NCBI GenBank assembly: GCA_030726915.1
Contig: JANRCR010000023.1
Coordinates: 26,777-81,437 of the forward strand
Direction: 5' to 3'
Length of the DNA: 54,661 nucleotides
DNA from: Candidatus Nanopelagicales bacterium
GTDB lineage: Bacteria > Actinomycetota > Actinomycetes > S36-B12
The stretch's first letter is position 1. Every line of letters starts with the position of its first letter. The translations under genes and the position numbers were made by a program. The notes beneath the pieces were generated by a model that was not told the DNA's origin, ran no database searches, and saw only the letters and a list, made by a program, of their open reading frames with translations. This document shows positions 25,250 through 36,262 of this stretch, one piece after another.

Positions 25250-26212
25250 GTGGACCTCTTCGCTTCCCTACCGAGTCCGAGCCAGGGTTCGTGGGCTCTC
25301 GGGCCCATCCCCGTGCGGGCGTACGCCCTGCTCATCATTGTGGGCATTGTTGTCGCCATCGTGGTCGGCTCACGCCGGTATGTGGCCCGGGGTGGCAGCC
25401 CGGGAGTCATCGGCGATATCGCCATCTGGGCTGTTCCCTTCGGGATCATCGGTGGCCGCATCTACCACGTCGCCTCGGACTGGCAGTTGTACTTCGCCCC
25501 CGGTGGCTCAGGCTTCATCGGGGCGCTTCGGATCTGGGACGGAGGTCTCGGCATTTGGGGGGCGGTCGCCTTTGGAGCACTCGGTGCCTGGATCGGTGCC
25601 CGTCGACTCGGTGTGGCACTGCCACCCATCGCTGATGCGGTGGCACCGGGAATCGCCCTCGCTCAGGCCATCGGTCGCTTCGGCAACTACTTCAACCAGG
25701 AACTCTTCGGTGCTCCGACCACGCTGCCCTGGGCGCTGGAGATTGCACCGCAGTTCCGTCCCGAGGGGTACGTCGAATTCGAGACCTTCCACCCGACATT
25801 CCTCTACGAATCCCTGTGGATGGTCGGTGTGGCGCTCATCCTGATCTGGGCGGATAAGCGCTTCCGCATGGGACATGGTCGTGTCTTTGCCCTGTATGTC
25901 CTGCTCTACTGCCTGGGCCGGGTGTGGATCGAGTACTTGAGGATCGACACGGCTAACACGATCCTCGGCGTCCGTCTCAACGTGTGGACGTCCCTCCTCG
26001 TCGGAGTTGGGGCGCTGGTCTACCTCATCGTGTCCGCTCGGATGCGTCCCGGCCGCGAGGACGTGCTGCCACCTCGGCGATACGTCGAACAGGAGCAACG
26101 TGAGCAGGCGCGGGAGTCCATCGCTGCACCCAAGGATGCCCCACGGGTGACGGAGATCGTCCCCGGCGATGAGGCCTCAGCCGCCCCGGAGCCCGGGAGT
26201 CCCGGCACGTAG
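25250..26212 (+). CDS. lgt: Prolipoprotein diacylglyceryl transferase
   Basis: Transfers diacylglyceryl to the lipobox cysteine, the step before LspA (3921); ModA here is a likely substrate. The 320-residue protein has seven predicted membrane helices. The Lgt signature appears as [17 protein letters not shown] (near residues 139-155), with [11 protein letters not shown] and the C-terminal [12 protein letters not shown] also present. The C-terminal 55 residues are hydrophilic and Pro/Glu-rich, an extension common in actinobacterial Lgt. The start is a GTG at 25250 with only a weak GAGCTG upstream; the start is less certain than the identity. Confidence 0.95.
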   Translation: MDLFASLPSPSQGSWALGPIPVRAYALLIIVGIVVAIVVGSRRYVARGGSPGVIGDIAIWAVPFGIIGGRIYHVASDWQLYFAPGGSGFIGALRIWDGGLGIWGAVAFGALGAWIGARRLGVALPPIADAVAPGIALAQAIGRFGNYFNQELFGAPTTLPWALEIAPQFRPEGYVEFETFHPTFLYESLWMVGVALILIWADKRFRMGHGRVFALYVLLYCLGRVWIEYLRIDTANTILGVRLNVWTSLLVGVGALVYLIVSARMRPGREDVLPPRRYVEQEQREQARESIAAPKDAPRVTEIVPGDEASAAPEPGSPGT

Positions 26213-26227
26213 CCGCCGGACCGGTGC

Positions 26228-26282
26228 TAACGTTCCCTCACGGGCCAATGGCGTCCCGTCTTCGGCTCCGCATCGGCGGAGC
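26228..26282 (+). promoter_or_regulatory. gltB promoter candidate and leader hairpin
   Basis: TAACGT at 26228-26233 could be a -10 box, giving a leader of about 65 nt. The leader holds a perfect 7-bp hairpin, GCTCCGC (26265-26271) with GCGGAGC (26276-26282) around ATCG, ending 11 nt before the GGAGG at 26294-26298. No nitrogen-regulator box was recognised. Confidence 0.4.
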
Positions 26283-26307
26283 GCGATCGACGTGGAGGTG
26301 TGGTCCG

Positions 26308-29300
26308 ATGATTGTCCCCCCGGCACGGATGCTTTTTTCGGCGTTGCCCCCGGCCCAGGGCCTGTATGACCCCTCGGGTGAGCACGACGCCTGTGGTGTT
26401 GCCTTCGTCGCCACACTGACCGGCATCGCCTCCCACACCATCGTCCAGCAGGCGATGATGGCCCTGCACAATCTCGATCATCGCGGTGCCTCCGGCGCCG
26501 AGCCGGATTCCGGCGACGGTGCCGGCATGCTGATCCAGATCCCGGATCGATTCCTACGCCGCGTGGTGGGGACGGCACTTCCGCCCGTGGGGGAGTACGC
26601 GGTGGGCATGGCCTTCCTTCCCGACCATGACGAAGACGAGACCTCAGCGCGCACCCGTATCGAGTCCATCGCCCACGAGGAGGGGTTGGAGATCATCGCG
26701 TGGCGCGATGTCCCTGTGCGCCCCGAGGGTCTCGGTGAGACGGCGCGCAGTGTCCTGCCTCGGATGCGTCAACTGTTTGTCCGTGCCGCGGGTGAGCCCC
26801 TCGCCGGACTTGACCTGGAGCGTCGAGCCTTCTGCCTGCGCAAGCGCTCAGAGGCCGAGGCGGAGGTGTACTTCTCCTCGCTGTCCAGCCGCACCCTGGT
26901 CTACAAGGGGATGCTCACCACGCACCAACTGGGTGAGTTCTATCCCGACCTATCCGATCCCGATGTCGAGTCAGCCCTGGCCCTGGTGCATTCGCGTTTC
27001 TCCACCAACACATTTCCCTCGTGGCCACTCGCGCATCCCTACAGACTCATTGCCCACAACGGTGAGATCAACACGGTCAAGGGCAATCGCAATTGGATGC
27101 GTGCACGAGAGGCGATGCTCGCATCGGATGTCATCCCCGGAGACCTCACCCGGCTGTTTCCGATCTGCACGACGGGTGGCAGTGACTCCGCATCCTTTGA
27201 CGAGGTGCTGGAGCTGCTGCACCTGGGGGGACGCTCCCTCCCGCACGCTGTGCTCATGATGATCCCCGAGGCGTGGGAAAACTCCGTGGACATGGATCCG
27301 CAGCGACGGGCCTTCTATGAGTTCCACTCCACGGTGATGGAAGCCTGGGACGGCCCCGCGAATGTGTCCTTCACCGACGGGACGGTCATCGGGGCTGTGC
27401 TAGACCGCAATGGGCTTCGTCCGGGGCGATTCTGGGTGACCAACGACGGACTCGTCGTCCTCGCATCCGAAGCTGGCGTCCTGGAGTTCGATCCGGCATC
27501 GATCGTCCGCAAGGGCCGCCTCCAGCCCGGTCACATGTTCCTCGTGGACACCGCTGCGGGTCGCATCGTTGAGGACGCTGAAATCAAGGCCGGTCTGGCT
27601 GCCGAGGCTCCCTATGCCGAGTGGCTGCACGGGGGGCTCGTGCACCTGGACACCCTGCCGGAGCGGGAGCACATCGTCTACACCACGGCCTCTGTGGCGC
27701 GCCGTCAGCAAACCTTCGGCTACACCGAGGAGGAGTTGCGGCTGATTCTGGAGCCGATGGCCACCAGCGGTGCGGAGCCCATTGGATCCATGGGGTCGGA
27801 CAGCCCCGTCGCAGCATTGTCGGCCCGCCCGAGGTTGCTGTTCGACTACTTCCAGCAGGCTTTCGCCCAGGTCACGAATCCTCCGCTGGACGCCATCCGC
27901 GAGGAGATCGTCACGTCCTTGTCCACGGCCATTGGGCCCGAAGGCAATCTTCTTGAGTCCACTCCCGCGCACTGCCGGCAGGTGGTGCTGCCCTTCCCGA
28001 TCATCGACAACGATGAGTTAGCCAAGATCCTCCACATCAACTCCGATGGAGACCTCCCCGGGTTTGCTGCCGCCAAGGTCATGGGCTTGTACGACGTGGA
28101 TGGGGGAGCGGTGGCACTCGAGGCGCGCCTGGAGGAGATCTTCGCGGAGGTGGATGCCCTCCTGGATGCTGGGGTGCGATTTATTGTGCTGTCGGATCGC
28201 GATTCCACCACAGACCTTGCACCGATCCCGTCGCTCCTGCTGTGCTCGGCTGTTCATCATCACTTGGTACGACGTAAGACACGCACCCAGGTTGCCCTGA
28301 TTGTGGAGGCGGGAGATGTCCGTGAGGTGCACCACGGCGCCCTCCTCATCGGGTATGGAGCGGCCGCGGTCAATCCCTACCTGGCGATGGAATCCGTGGA
28401 GGATCTGGTCCATCGCGAGGTCATCACGGGCATCCCTTCCGAGCAGGCTGTGCGCAACCTCGTCAAGGCGCTGGGCAAGGGGCTGCTCAAGGTCATGTCC
28501 AAAATGGGGGTGTCCACGGTCGGTTCCTACCGGGGAGCGCAGATCTTCGAGGCGGTGGGCCTTTCACACCTGTTGGTGGAGCGCTACTTCACCGGGACCG
28601 TCTCCCGGCTCGGTGGTGTTGGCCTTGACGTCCTGCATGCTGAGGTGCGCGCCCGACATGACGTCGCCTACCCGCCCAGCGGCATCTCGCCGGCCCATCG
28701 ACGCCTGGATGTCGGCGGGGAATACCAGTGGCGCCGCGAGGGCGAACCCCACCTCTTCGACCCCGAGACGGTCTTTCGACTCCAGCACGCGACACGGGAC
28801 AAGCGATACGACATCTTCCGCCAGTACACCGATCGCGTGGATGATCAGACTCGCCGACTCATGACCCTGCGGGGACTGTTTGAGTTCCGCGATGGTGCGC
28901 GACCGGCTGTGCCCATTGAGGAAGTCGAACCCATTGCCGACATCGTGCGCCGTTTTTCCACCGGAGCCATGTCCTACGGTTCCATCTCGCTCGAGGCGCA
29001 TGAGACGCTCGCCATCGCGATGAACCGACTGGGTGCCAAGTCAAATACCGGTGAGGGGGGTGAGGACGCCGAGAGATACATCCCCATGCCCAACGGTGAT
29101 TCGAAGCGGTCGGCCATCAAGCAGGTCGCCTCTGGCCGTTTCGGCGTCACCAGCGAATACCTCGTCAATAGCGATGACATTCAGATCAAGATGGCCCAGG
29201 GCGCCAAACCTGGCGAGGGTGGACAGTTGCCGGGACACAAGGTGTACCCATGGATCGCGAAGACCCGCTACTCCACTCCCGGGGTCGCGTTGATCTCCCC

Positions 29301-30849
29301 GCCACCCCACCACGACATCTACTCCATTGAGGATCTGGCCCAGCTCATCCACGATCTTAAAAACGCCAATGATCGCGCCCGGATTCACGTCAAGTTGGTG
29401 TCCGAGGCCGGCGTGGGGACCGTGGCCGCCGGAGTCGCCAAGGCGCACGCGGATGTCATTCTCATCTCCGGGCATGACGGTGGCACGGGAGCATCGCCGT
29501 TGACGTCCCTCAAGCATGCCGGCACGCCCTGGGAGTTGGGCCTTGCCGAAACTCAGCAGACGCTGCTGCTGAATGGTCTTCGCGATCGTGTCGTCGTCCA
29601 GACGGACGGCCAACTCAAGACGGGCCGTGACGTCATCGTGGCTGCACTGCTGGGAGCGGAGGAGTTTGGCTTCGCGACGGCACCCCTGGTTGTCATGGGA
29701 TGCATCATGATGCGCGTGTGCCACCTCGACACGTGCCCGGTCGGAGTGGCAACCCAAAATCCGCAGTTGCGGGCCCGTTTTGACGGCTCACCCGAGTTCG
29801 TGGTGACGTTCTTCGAGTTCATCGCCGAGCAGGTGCGCGAGCACCTCGCAGCACTGGGCTTCCGATCCCTGGACGAGGCCATTGGCCAGGTAGAAATGCT
29901 GGATGTCCGTCCCGCCATCGATCACTGGAAGGCGCGCGGGCTGGACCTCTCGCCCATCCTGCACGTGCCTCGGGGGGTGGGGGCACGTCGGTGCGTGACC
30001 CGTCAGGATCACGGGCTCGCCCGGGCATTGGATCGCGAACTCATCGACCTGTGTGCCCCCGCATTGGAGTCGGGTGAACCCATCCGCGCACGTCTGCCCA
30101 TCCGCAATGTCAATCGCACGGTTGGCACCATGCTGGGTGCCGAGGTCAGCCGACGCTATGGCGGCGAGGGCCTTCCCGACGGCACCATTGATCTCACCTT
30201 CGTGGGATCAGCCGGCCAATCCTTCGGTGCCTTCCTGCCCCGTGGCATCACTGTGAGACTGGAAGGTGACAGCAACGACTACGTCGCGAAGGGACTCTCG
30301 GGAGGTCGCATCGTTGTGCGCCCCGACAGGTCAGCCACCTTCCCGGCCGAGGACAACATCATTGCCGGCAACGTCATCGGCTACGGCGCCACTCGCGGTG
30401 AGGTCTTTATCCGCGGGGTGGTGGGTGAGCGATTCGCCGTGCGCAACTCCGGCGCCACCCTCGTGGTGGAGGGTGTTGGCGACCACGCGTGTGAGTACAT
30501 GACGGGCGGTCGTGTCCTCATCCTCGGCCCGACCGGACGCAACCTGGCGGCAGGGATGTCGGGAGGGGTGGCCTACGTGCTTGATCTTGCCGCTGACCGA
30601 GTCAATCCCGAGATGGTGGACTGCGGTCCGCTGACGACCGACGACGCCGACGTTGTGCGCGATCTCCTGGAGCGCCATCGCGATGAGACGGGATCGCACA
30701 TCGCGGCTCAGATCCTGGAGTCGGGTGACCTGGATCGATTCACCCTGATCATGCCCCGGGACTACCGTCGTGCGCTCGAGGCGCAGCGTCGTGCCGAGTT
30801 GGACGGCCGGGACCCGGCCGAAGCTGTGATGGAGGCTGCTCGTGGCTAA
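26308..30849 (+). CDS. gltB: Glutamate synthase large subunit
   Basis: Large subunit of NADPH-dependent GOGAT, forming two glutamates from glutamine and 2-oxoglutarate. From the ATG at 26308 the protein has 1513 residues. A 28-residue propeptide precedes the N-terminal nucleophile Cys29 in [12 protein letters not shown]. The glutaminase domain is followed by the central domain, the FMN barrel ([32 protein letters not shown]), the 3Fe-4S cysteines in [15 protein letters not shown] near residue 1132, and the C-terminal beta-helix. This start was chosen for its GGAGG 9 nt upstream; the longer frame from 26224 lies in the leader. gltD overlaps its end by 8 nt. Confidence 0.96.
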   Translation: MIVPPARMLFSALPPAQGLYDPSGEHDACGVAFVATLTGIASHTIVQQAMMALHNLDHRGASGAEPDSGDGAGMLIQIPDRFLRRVVGTALPPVGEYAVGMAFLPDHDEDETSARTRIESIAHEEGLEIIAWRDVPVRPEGLGETARSVLPRMRQLFVRAAGEPLAGLDLERRAFCLRKRSEAEAEVYFSSLSSRTLVYKGMLTTHQLGEFYPDLSDPDVESALALVHSRFSTNTFPSWPLAHPYRLIAHNGEINTVKGNRNWMRAREAMLASDVIPGDLTRLFPICTTGGSDSASFDEVLELLHLGGRSLPHAVLMMIPEAWENSVDMDPQRRAFYEFHSTVMEAWDGPANVSFTDGTVIGAVLDRNGLRPGRFWVTNDGLVVLASEAGVLEFDPASIVRKGRLQPGHMFLVDTAAGRIVEDAEIKAGLAAEAPYAEWLHGGLVHLDTLPEREHIVYTTASVARRQQTFGYTEEELRLILEPMATSGAEPIGSMGSDSPVAALSARPRLLFDYFQQAFAQVTNPPLDAIREEIVTSLSTAIGPEGNLLESTPAHCRQVVLPFPIIDNDELAKILHINSDGDLPGFAAAKVMGLYDVDGGAVALEARLEEIFAEVDALLDAGVRFIVLSDRDSTTDLAPIPSLLLCSAVHHHLVRRKTRTQVALIVEAGDVREVHHGALLIGYGAAAVNPYLAMESVEDLVHREVITGIPSEQAVRNLVKALGKGLLKVMSKMGVSTVGSYRGAQIFEAVGLSHLLVERYFTGTVSRLGGVGLDVLHAEVRARHDVAYPPSGISPAHRRLDVGGEYQWRREGEPHLFDPETVFRLQHATRDKRYDIFRQYTDRVDDQTRRLMTLRGLFEFRDGARPAVPIEEVEPIADIVRRFSTGAMSYGSISLEAHETLAIAMNRLGAKSNTGEGGEDAERYIPMPNGDSKRSAIKQVASGRFGVTSEYLVNSDDIQIKMAQGAKPGEGGQLPGHKVYPWIAKTRYSTPGVALISPPPHHDIYSIEDLAQLIHDLKNANDRARIHVKLVSEAGVGTVAAGVAKAHADVILISGHDGGTGASPLTSLKHAGTPWELGLAETQQTLLLNGLRDRVVVQTDGQLKTGRDVIVAALLGAEEFGFATAPLVVMGCIMMRVCHLDTCPVGVATQNPQLRARFDGSPEFVVTFFEFIAEQVREHLAALGFRSLDEAIGQVEMLDVRPAIDHWKARGLDLSPILHVPRGVGARRCVTRQDHGLARALDRELIDLCAPALESGEPIRARLPIRNVNRTVGTMLGAEVSRRYGGEGLPDGTIDLTFVGSAGQSFGAFLPRGITVRLEGDSNDYVAKGLSGGRIVVRPDRSATFPAEDNIIAGNVIGYGATRGEVFIRGVVGERFAVRNSGATLVVEGVGDHACEYMTGGRVLILGPTGRNLAAGMSGGVAYVLDLAADRVNPEMVDCGPLTTDDADVVRDLLERHRDETGSHIAAQILESGDLDRFTLIMPRDYRRALEAQRRAELDGRDPAEAVMEAARG

Positions 30850-32293
30850 CCCCCGTGGATTCCTCACCACCCCGAAGGAGCTCCCCACCCGCCGCCCGGT
30901 GGATGTCCGCATCCAAGATTGGCGGGAGGTGTACGAGGAGTTTCCCAGCGAGCGCCTCCAGGACCAGGCGGGACGCTGCATGGATTGCGGCATACCCTTT
31001 TGCCACAACGGCTGTCCGCTGGGCAATCTCATCCCCGAGTGGAATCACCTCGTGTGGCGCGGCGATTGGCGGGCGGCGGCAGAGCGCCTCCATGCGACCA
31101 ACAACTTCCCCGAGTTCACGGGGCGGCTGTGTCCGGCCCCGTGTGAGACGGCCTGCGTCCTCGGGATCAATGCTGATGCCGTGACCATCAAGCAGGTGGA
31201 GGTCTCGATCATCGACCGCGCCTGGGAATCCGGCTGGGTCGAACCCCAGCCGCCGGATCGCACGACCGGCAAGGCCGTGGCGATTATTGGTTCGGGTCCG
31301 GCGGGACTCGCCGCGGCACAGCAACTCGCCCGTGCTGGTCACACGGTCGTGGTGTACGAACGGTCCGATCGGATCGGCGGGTTGCTCCGATATGGCATCC
31401 CCGAATTCAAGATGGAGAAACATCATCTTGATCGCAGACTGCGTCAGATGTCGCAGGAGGGTGTGAAGTTCCGTTCGGGTGTCGAGGTCGGCGTCGACAT
31501 CACCCTGGCTGCCCTGCGCAAGCGCTACGACGCGATTGTCCTCGCGGTGGGTGCCACCCAATGGCGCGCATTGACCATCCCCGGCCACGATCTTGATGGG
31601 GTCCACCAGGCGATGGACTACCTTCCGGGCGCGAACCGAGTGCAGGAGGGTGATCTGGAACAAGCGCCCATCCACGCCGCGGGCAAGCACGTCGTCATCA
31701 TCGGAGGCGGCGACACGGGCGCTGACTGCCTGGGCACGGCGCATCGCCAGGGGGCGGCATCCGTGACCCAGTTGGAGATCCTGCCGACTCCACCCGTTGA
31801 TCGCCCACACGAGCAGCCGTGGCCGACGTACCCCATGACCTACCGGGTCTCCAGCGCCCACGAAGAGGGTGGTGAGCGGGTGTTTGCCGTATCGACGGAG
31901 GAGTTTGAAGGTGCGGACGGCATGGTCACCGGACTGCGGCTCGTCGATGTCGAGTGGGTGCAGGGTCGATTCACCCCGGTCGAGGGGAGTTCGCGGGTCC
32001 TTCCCGCGGACCTGGTCTTCCTGGCCCTGGGCTTCACCGGGCCCGAGGCCGAGGGACTCGTGGAGGGGGTGGATCTGCCGCTGACGGATCGCGGCTCCAT
32101 CGCCCGCGCTGATGACTACACCACCTCGCTGGAGGGAGTCTTCGTCGCCGGGGATGCCGGACGTGGTCAATCGCTCATCGTCTGGGCGATTGCCGAGGGT
32201 CGTGCCGCCGCCGCGTCGGTGGATCACTTCCTGATGGGTGAGACGAATCTGCCCTCGCCGGTGGACGCATCGACGCGACCCCTTACGGTGTAG
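30842..32293 (+). CDS. gltD: Glutamate synthase small subunit
   Basis: Supplies electrons from NADPH to GltB through FAD and 4Fe-4S clusters. The 483-residue protein has N-terminal cluster cysteines ([17 protein letters not shown] and CPAPCETAC), the FAD-binding [18 protein letters not shown] near residue 150, the NADPH-binding [15 protein letters not shown], and a C-terminal [18 protein letters not shown]. It starts with GTG 8 nt before the gltB stop, implying coupled synthesis in 1:1 ratio. A TACGGT sequence over its stop may be the -10 box of pyk. Confidence 0.96.
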   Translation: MANPRGFLTTPKELPTRRPVDVRIQDWREVYEEFPSERLQDQAGRCMDCGIPFCHNGCPLGNLIPEWNHLVWRGDWRAAAERLHATNNFPEFTGRLCPAPCETACVLGINADAVTIKQVEVSIIDRAWESGWVEPQPPDRTTGKAVAIIGSGPAGLAAAQQLARAGHTVVVYERSDRIGGLLRYGIPEFKMEKHHLDRRLRQMSQEGVKFRSGVEVGVDITLAALRKRYDAIVLAVGATQWRALTIPGHDLDGVHQAMDYLPGANRVQEGDLEQAPIHAAGKHVVIIGGGDTGADCLGTAHRQGAASVTQLEILPTPPVDRPHEQPWPTYPMTYRVSSAHEEGGERVFAVSTEEFEGADGMVTGLRLVDVEWVQGRFTPVEGSSRVLPADLVFLALGFTGPEAEGLVEGVDLPLTDRGSIARADDYTTSLEGVFVAGDAGRGQSLIVWAIAEGRAAAASVDHFLMGETNLPSPVDASTRPLTV

Positions 32294-32317
32294 CACTACC
32301 CAGTCCCAAGGAGTTGC

Positions 32318-33751
32318 ATGCGCCGCGCGAAGATCGTTGCCACGCTCGGACCGGCGACCAGTTCCTATGAGCAGATCCTGGAACTAGCCGAAGCTGGCAT
32401 GGATGTCGCTCGACTCAATCTCAGCCACGGGTCATATGAGGATCACAGTCGTGCCTATGACTACGTGCGCAGAGCGAGCAACGAGTCCGGTCGAGCGATC
32501 GGCATTCTCATTGACCTGCAGGGACCCAAGATCCGTCTCGGGAGGTTCGCTTCGGGTCCCGTCCTGCTCCGGGCCGGTGACGCCTTCACCATTACGACGG
32601 AGGAGGTCCCGGGGGACTCCGCGTGTGCCTCCACGACGTACGCCGGTCTCCCCGGTGATGTAGCCGCGGGGGACGCCATCCTCATTGACGATGGCCGTGT
32701 CGCCCTGGAGGTCGTCGCCGTTGTCGGTCCGCGCATTGAGACGCGGGTGGTCGAGGGGGGGCGCATCTCTGACAATAAGGGCATCAATCTCCCGGGCGTC
32801 GCGGTGAGTGTCCCGGCAATGTCGGAAAAAGACGTTGATGATCTGCGCTGGGGATTGCGCGCGGGAGCCGACCTCGTTGCCCTGTCCTTCGTGCGTTCTG
32901 CTGCGGACATCGCTGATGTTCACCGTGTCATGGATGAGGAGGGCTTGCGGGTCCCGGTGCTTGCGAAGGTGGAGAAGCCACAGGCCGTTGACAATCTCGA
33001 AGAGATCGTCGCAGCCTTCGACGGTGTCATGGTGGCTCGCGGGGATCTCGGTGTCGAACTCCCGCTCGAGGCGGTGCCGCTGGTGCAGAAGCGCTCCATC
33101 GAGCTGTGTCGTATCGCGGCCAAGCCTGTCATTGTGGCGACGCAGATGCTTGACTCCATGATCACGGCGACGCGCCCCACCCGGGCCGAGGCCAGTGATG
33201 TTGCCAACGCGGTGCTGGATGGAGCCGATGCACTCATGCTGTCGGGGGAGACCAGCGTCGGTGAGCATCCACCGCTGGCGGTATCCACGATGGCGCGCAT
33301 CATCGCCCACGTCGAGGACAACGCACTTGATCGTCTCTCGATCCTGCCTCCGGATCCCCCCGGATCCACCGCGCGGGCACTGACCAAGGCCGCGGTGGAC
33401 GTCGCGGGTGCCGTGAGTGCGGCGAGCCTCATCCCCTTCACCGAGACTGGCTCGTCCGCGCGGCTGATTGCCCGCTGGCGTGCACCCGCTCCCATCCTGG
33501 CATTCACTCCCAATCCACGGGTGCGCAGTCAACTTGCCCTGGTGTGGGGGGTGGAGACGTTCCTCGTCCCCTCGGTGATGCACACCGATGACATGGTGGT
33601 GCAGGTGGACAAGGCCCTGCTGGATATTGGTCGGGTCACCTACGGTGAGCGGGTCGTTATCGTCGCCGGCGTGCCCCCCGGGATTCCCGGCACGACCAAC
33701 GGCATGCGGGTTCACCTGATTGGCAGCGCAGGGCGGGGCGGCGGGGTGTAG
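32318..33751 (+). CDS. pyk: Pyruvate kinase
   Basis: Final glycolytic step, phosphoenolpyruvate to pyruvate with ATP formation. The 477-residue protein starts MRRAKIVATLGPATSS, with ARLNLSHGSYEDH (near 31-43), ILIDLQGPKIRLG, the active-site segment VEKPQAVDNLEEI and GVMVARGDLGVELP, and the signature VATQMLDSMITATRPTRAE near residues 272-290. A C-terminal regulatory domain of about 120 residues completes the usual A-B-C layout. AAGGAG lies 4 nt before the ATG. Possible -10 TACGGT at 32284-32289. No anomaly was seen. Confidence 0.97.
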   Translation: MRRAKIVATLGPATSSYEQILELAEAGMDVARLNLSHGSYEDHSRAYDYVRRASNESGRAIGILIDLQGPKIRLGRFASGPVLLRAGDAFTITTEEVPGDSACASTTYAGLPGDVAAGDAILIDDGRVALEVVAVVGPRIETRVVEGGRISDNKGINLPGVAVSVPAMSEKDVDDLRWGLRAGADLVALSFVRSAADIADVHRVMDEEGLRVPVLAKVEKPQAVDNLEEIVAAFDGVMVARGDLGVELPLEAVPLVQKRSIELCRIAAKPVIVATQMLDSMITATRPTRAEASDVANAVLDGADALMLSGETSVGEHPPLAVSTMARIIAHVEDNALDRLSILPPDPPGSTARALTKAAVDVAGAVSAASLIPFTETGSSARLIARWRAPAPILAFTPNPRVRSQLALVWGVETFLVPSVMHTDDMVVQVDKALLDIGRVTYGERVVIVAGVPPGIPGTTNGMRVHLIGSAGRGGGV

Positions 33752-33754
33752 TTT
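33749..33754 (+). promoter_or_regulatory. Leaderless -10 element (TAGTTT) of the ZIP gene
   Basis: TAGTTT overlaps the pyk stop codon and ends 7 nt before the ATG at 33762. No ribosome-binding site precedes that ATG. Confidence 0.5.
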
Positions 33755-33761
33755 CACCGCC

Positions 33762-34595
33762 ATGCTTGAAGCAGCACTCTTCGGCGCCGTCGCGCAGTCG
33801 GCCCTCCTTGTCGGCGCACTCCTCGTCTGGAAATTCCCCCACCTGAAAAAGCCGAAGTACGTCGGGGGTCTCATGGCCTTTGGCGCGGGCGCGGTCATCT
33901 CGGCGGTCACCATCGATCTCGTCTCGGTGTCCTACGACGAGGCAGGGGCGGGCCCCACCGCCATCGGCATCGGGATCGGCTGTCTCATCTACTTTGGCAT
34001 CATCGCCCTCCTCGAGCGCAAGGGCCACGACACGCAGCCCGCTGAGGTCATCGAGGCTGAGATGGCCGCTGCCGAGGCAGGGACCGAGCCGGGTGCCGGG
34101 ACTGCGGCGCCCGCCCCAGCGACCCATGACGGTGAGGTCCACGGAGCCACGAAGCAGGAAGCTCGCAATATGACCATCGGGATGGTCATTGATGGTGTGC
34201 CGGAGTCCGTCGCCATCGGACTCACCCTGCACACCGCCACCGTCGGCGTGTCCGCTGCGCTGGTGGGCTCGATCTTCATCGCGGCGATACCCGAAGCCAT
34301 CGGCATCGCTGCGGCTCTCCTGGCCGGTGGCATGGTGCTCGGAAAGATCCTGCTCAGATTTGCCGTGATTGTGGTCATCGGAGCCGTATTCGCCGCCCTG
34401 GGCTACTCGGTCCTCTACGGGGCATCCGACGCGACCCAGGCCCTCATCCAATCCATCGCCGCGGGCGCACTGCTGGTGGTCGTCATCAATGAGATGATCC
34501 CCATCGCCGTCCGGAGCGTGAAGCAATGGGCCGGCCTCATCGGAGCGGCCGGTTTTGTCTTCTCAGCGGGACTGACCTGGGCAACGGGCGGCTGA
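33762..34595 (+). CDS. ZIP-family metal transporter-like membrane protein
   Basis: A 277-residue membrane protein with about eight hydrophobic segments. Between helices 3 and 4 is a long acidic, Ala/Pro/His-containing cytoplasmic loop (AEMAAAEAGTEPGAG, then PATHDGEVHGATKQE). Two ZIP-like helices follow: DGVPESVAIGLTL and IAAIPEAIGIAAAL, which align with the HxxPEG and ExxHExP metal-site helices, though the histidines are replaced by Asp/Pro-Glu patterns. Zinc, iron or another divalent metal may be moved, but the altered ligands leave substrate and even activity open. The ATG at 33762 is supported by the leaderless TAGTTT box; an upstream in-frame start at 33720 lies inside pyk. Confidence 0.72.
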   Translation: MLEAALFGAVAQSALLVGALLVWKFPHLKKPKYVGGLMAFGAGAVISAVTIDLVSVSYDEAGAGPTAIGIGIGCLIYFGIIALLERKGHDTQPAEVIEAEMAAAEAGTEPGAGTAAPAPATHDGEVHGATKQEARNMTIGMVIDGVPESVAIGLTLHTATVGVSAALVGSIFIAAIPEAIGIAAALLAGGMVLGKILLRFAVIVVIGAVFAALGYSVLYGASDATQALIQSIAAGALLVVVINEMIPIAVRSVKQWAGLIGAAGFVFSAGLTWATGG

Positions 34596-34683
34596 TCGCT
34601 CCACGGTGGGCGGTGCGCTCATCATCGTGCGTCACTCGCGTCCCATCGAGCGGGGTGGCGACAGCCGATCCGGTCAACCCCGT

Positions 34684-34737
34684 TAGGCTCTGCCTCAACA
34701 TCCTTTAACGACCCGTCCTGTGAGGCGGGGAAGGAGG
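34684..34737 (+). promoter_or_regulatory. pyr promoter and PyrR-binding RNA leader overlapping the Shine-Dalgarno
   Basis: TAGGCT (34684-34689) is a likely -10 box. In the leader, CCCG-T-CC-TGTGA-GG-CGGG (34712-34729) matches the PyrR binding-loop consensus with its conserved UCC-NGNGA-GG. The stem can extend by CCTT (34702-34705) with AAGG (34731-34734), and that AAGG is part of the AAGGAGG ribosome-binding site 8 nt before the pyrR ATG. PyrR bound with UMP could thus hide the site, as described for mycobacteria, rather than act by attenuation. Confidence 0.7.
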
Positions 34738-34745
34738 TCGAAGAC

Positions 34746-35294
34746 ATGACGGCTGCCGATGCGCCACACCAGGCTCCGGTGCTGAACGCCGATGACATTG
34801 CCCGCGTCATCGGGCGTATCTCCCACGAGATCGTTGAGCGTGCGCACGGAGCTGCCGACGTCATCCTGCTCGGCATCCAAACACGCGGTGTCCCGCTTGC
34901 CCGTCGTATCGGAGCGCGCATGTCCGATATCGAGGGCCAGCCGGTGCCCACCGGAGCCCTGGACATCACGATGTATCGCGATGATCTGCGCACGCGGGGT
35001 GCGCGCGCCCTGCACGTCACGGATATTCCGGCGGAGGGCATCGATGGTCGGCTGGTCATCCTCGTGGATGACGTCCTCTTCTCCGGCCGCACGGTCCGAG
35101 CAGCGCTGGATGCCCTCAGTGACATGGGGAGGCCACGGGCGGTGCAACTTGCTGTCCTGGTGGATCGCGGTCACCGCGAATTGCCCCTGCGCGCCGACTA
35201 TGTGGGTAAGAACATTCCGACGTCACGCGATCAGGCTGTGCGCGTGAGACTCCGCGAGATGGACGGGGTTGACGAGGTCGTGGTGGAGGGGTGA
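34746..35294 (+). CDS. pyrR: Pyrimidine operon RNA-binding regulator PyrR
   Basis: Uracil phosphoribosyltransferase fold repurposed as a UMP-responsive RNA-binding repressor. The 182-residue protein has [16 protein letters not shown], the PRPP motif [18 protein letters not shown] (near 98-115) and [13 protein letters not shown] near the C terminus. It is the first gene of the pyr operon and its own mRNA leader holds a fitting PyrR-binding loop, so it should autoregulate the operon. Residual uracil phosphoribosyltransferase activity is possible. AAGGAGG precedes the ATG by 8 nt. Confidence 0.95.
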   Translation: MTAADAPHQAPVLNADDIARVIGRISHEIVERAHGAADVILLGIQTRGVPLARRIGARMSDIEGQPVPTGALDITMYRDDLRTRGARALHVTDIPAEGIDGRLVILVDDVLFSGRTVRAALDALSDMGRPRAVQLAVLVDRGHRELPLRADYVGKNIPTSRDQAVRVRLREMDGVDEVVVEG

Positions 35295-36262
35295 TGCGAC
35301 ATTTGTTGAGCGCGGGCGACGTATCCCGTGACGATGCCATCACCATCCTGGACACCGCCGCTGAACTCTCCCGCGTGACCGACCGTGCGGTGAAGAAGCT
35401 GCCGACCCTGCGGGGCCGCACCGTGGTCAACCTGTTCTTTGAGGACTCCACCCGCACGCGTATTTCCTTCGAGGCCGCGGCCAAAAGGCTCTCAGCCGAT
35501 GTCATCACCTTCAGTGCCAAGGGCTCGAGCGTCTCCAAGGGAGAGAGCCTGAAGGACACGGCTTTGACCCTGGAGGCCATGGGCGCCGATGCCGTGATCG
35601 TGCGCCACGGGGCGAGCGGAGCACCCCATCGCCTGGCGCATTCCGGCTGGATCGAAGGGGTCGTCATCAACGCGGGGGATGGCACGCATGAGCATCCGAC
35701 GCAGGCACTGCTCGATGCCTACACCCTGAGGAGTCACCTCTGCGATGGCGAGGGCGACCTGGGTGGCCAGCGCATTGTGATCGTGGGCGATGTCCTCCAC
35801 AGTCGTGTGGCACGTTCGAATGTGCTGCTCCTGCGGACACTCGGCGCGGACGTGACCGTGGTCGCCCCGCCGACGCTCCTGCCGGTGGGTATCGAGTCGT
35901 GGCCGTGTTCGGTGTCCTATGACCTTGACGAGGCACTCCCGGGTGCCGATGCGGTCATGATGCTTCGGGTCCAGGCCGAGCGTATGAATGCCGCATACTT
36001 CCCGACAACGCACGAGTATGCGCGCCGCTATGGCTTGAATGCTCGACGTGCTGAACTCCTGTCCAGCCGAGGGATCGTGCTGCATCCAGGGCCGATGAAT
36101 CGAGGGATGGAGATCAGTGCCGAGGTCGCCGACGGGCCTCGATCAGTGATCGTTGAGCAGGTGACCAATGGCGTGCACGTGCGCATGGCCGTGCTCTATC
36201 TCCTCCTGGGTTCGGCAGACGCCACGAATGCCGCTGAGGCAGTAGAGGAGGTAGCGACATGA
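35294..36262 (+). CDS. pyrB: Aspartate carbamoyltransferase catalytic subunit
   Basis: Joins carbamoyl phosphate to aspartate, the first committed step. The 322-residue protein has the carbamoyl-phosphate site [19 protein letters not shown] (near 51-69), [34 protein letters not shown], and [12 protein letters not shown]. There is no pyrI regulatory subunit, as usual in actinobacteria. The ATG at 35294 shares a base with the pyrR stop; a GTG directly before it at 35291 would add one Met. GGAGGGG lies immediately upstream. Confidence 0.97.
   Translation: MRHLLSAGDVSRDDAITILDTAAELSRVTDRAVKKLPTLRGRTVVNLFFEDSTRTRISFEAAAKRLSADVITFSAKGSSVSKGESLKDTALTLEAMGADAVIVRHGASGAPHRLAHSGWIEGVVINAGDGTHEHPTQALLDAYTLRSHLCDGEGDLGGQRIVIVGDVLHSRVARSNVLLLRTLGADVTVVAPPTLLPVGIESWPCSVSYDLDEALPGADAVMMLRVQAERMNAAYFPTTHEYARRYGLNARRAELLSSRGIVLHPGPMNRGMEISAEVADGPRSVIVEQVTNGVHVRMAVLYLLLGSADATNAAEAVEEVAT

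Noticed and set aside
30749-32296. Minus-strand 515-codon frame over gltD
   Set aside because: Full-length antisense shadow of gltD. Third-position GC bias opens such frames routinely; no start signal or domain.
32432-33913. Minus-strand 493-codon frame over pyk
   Set aside because: Antisense shadow of pyk extending past its end, with no recognisable protein.
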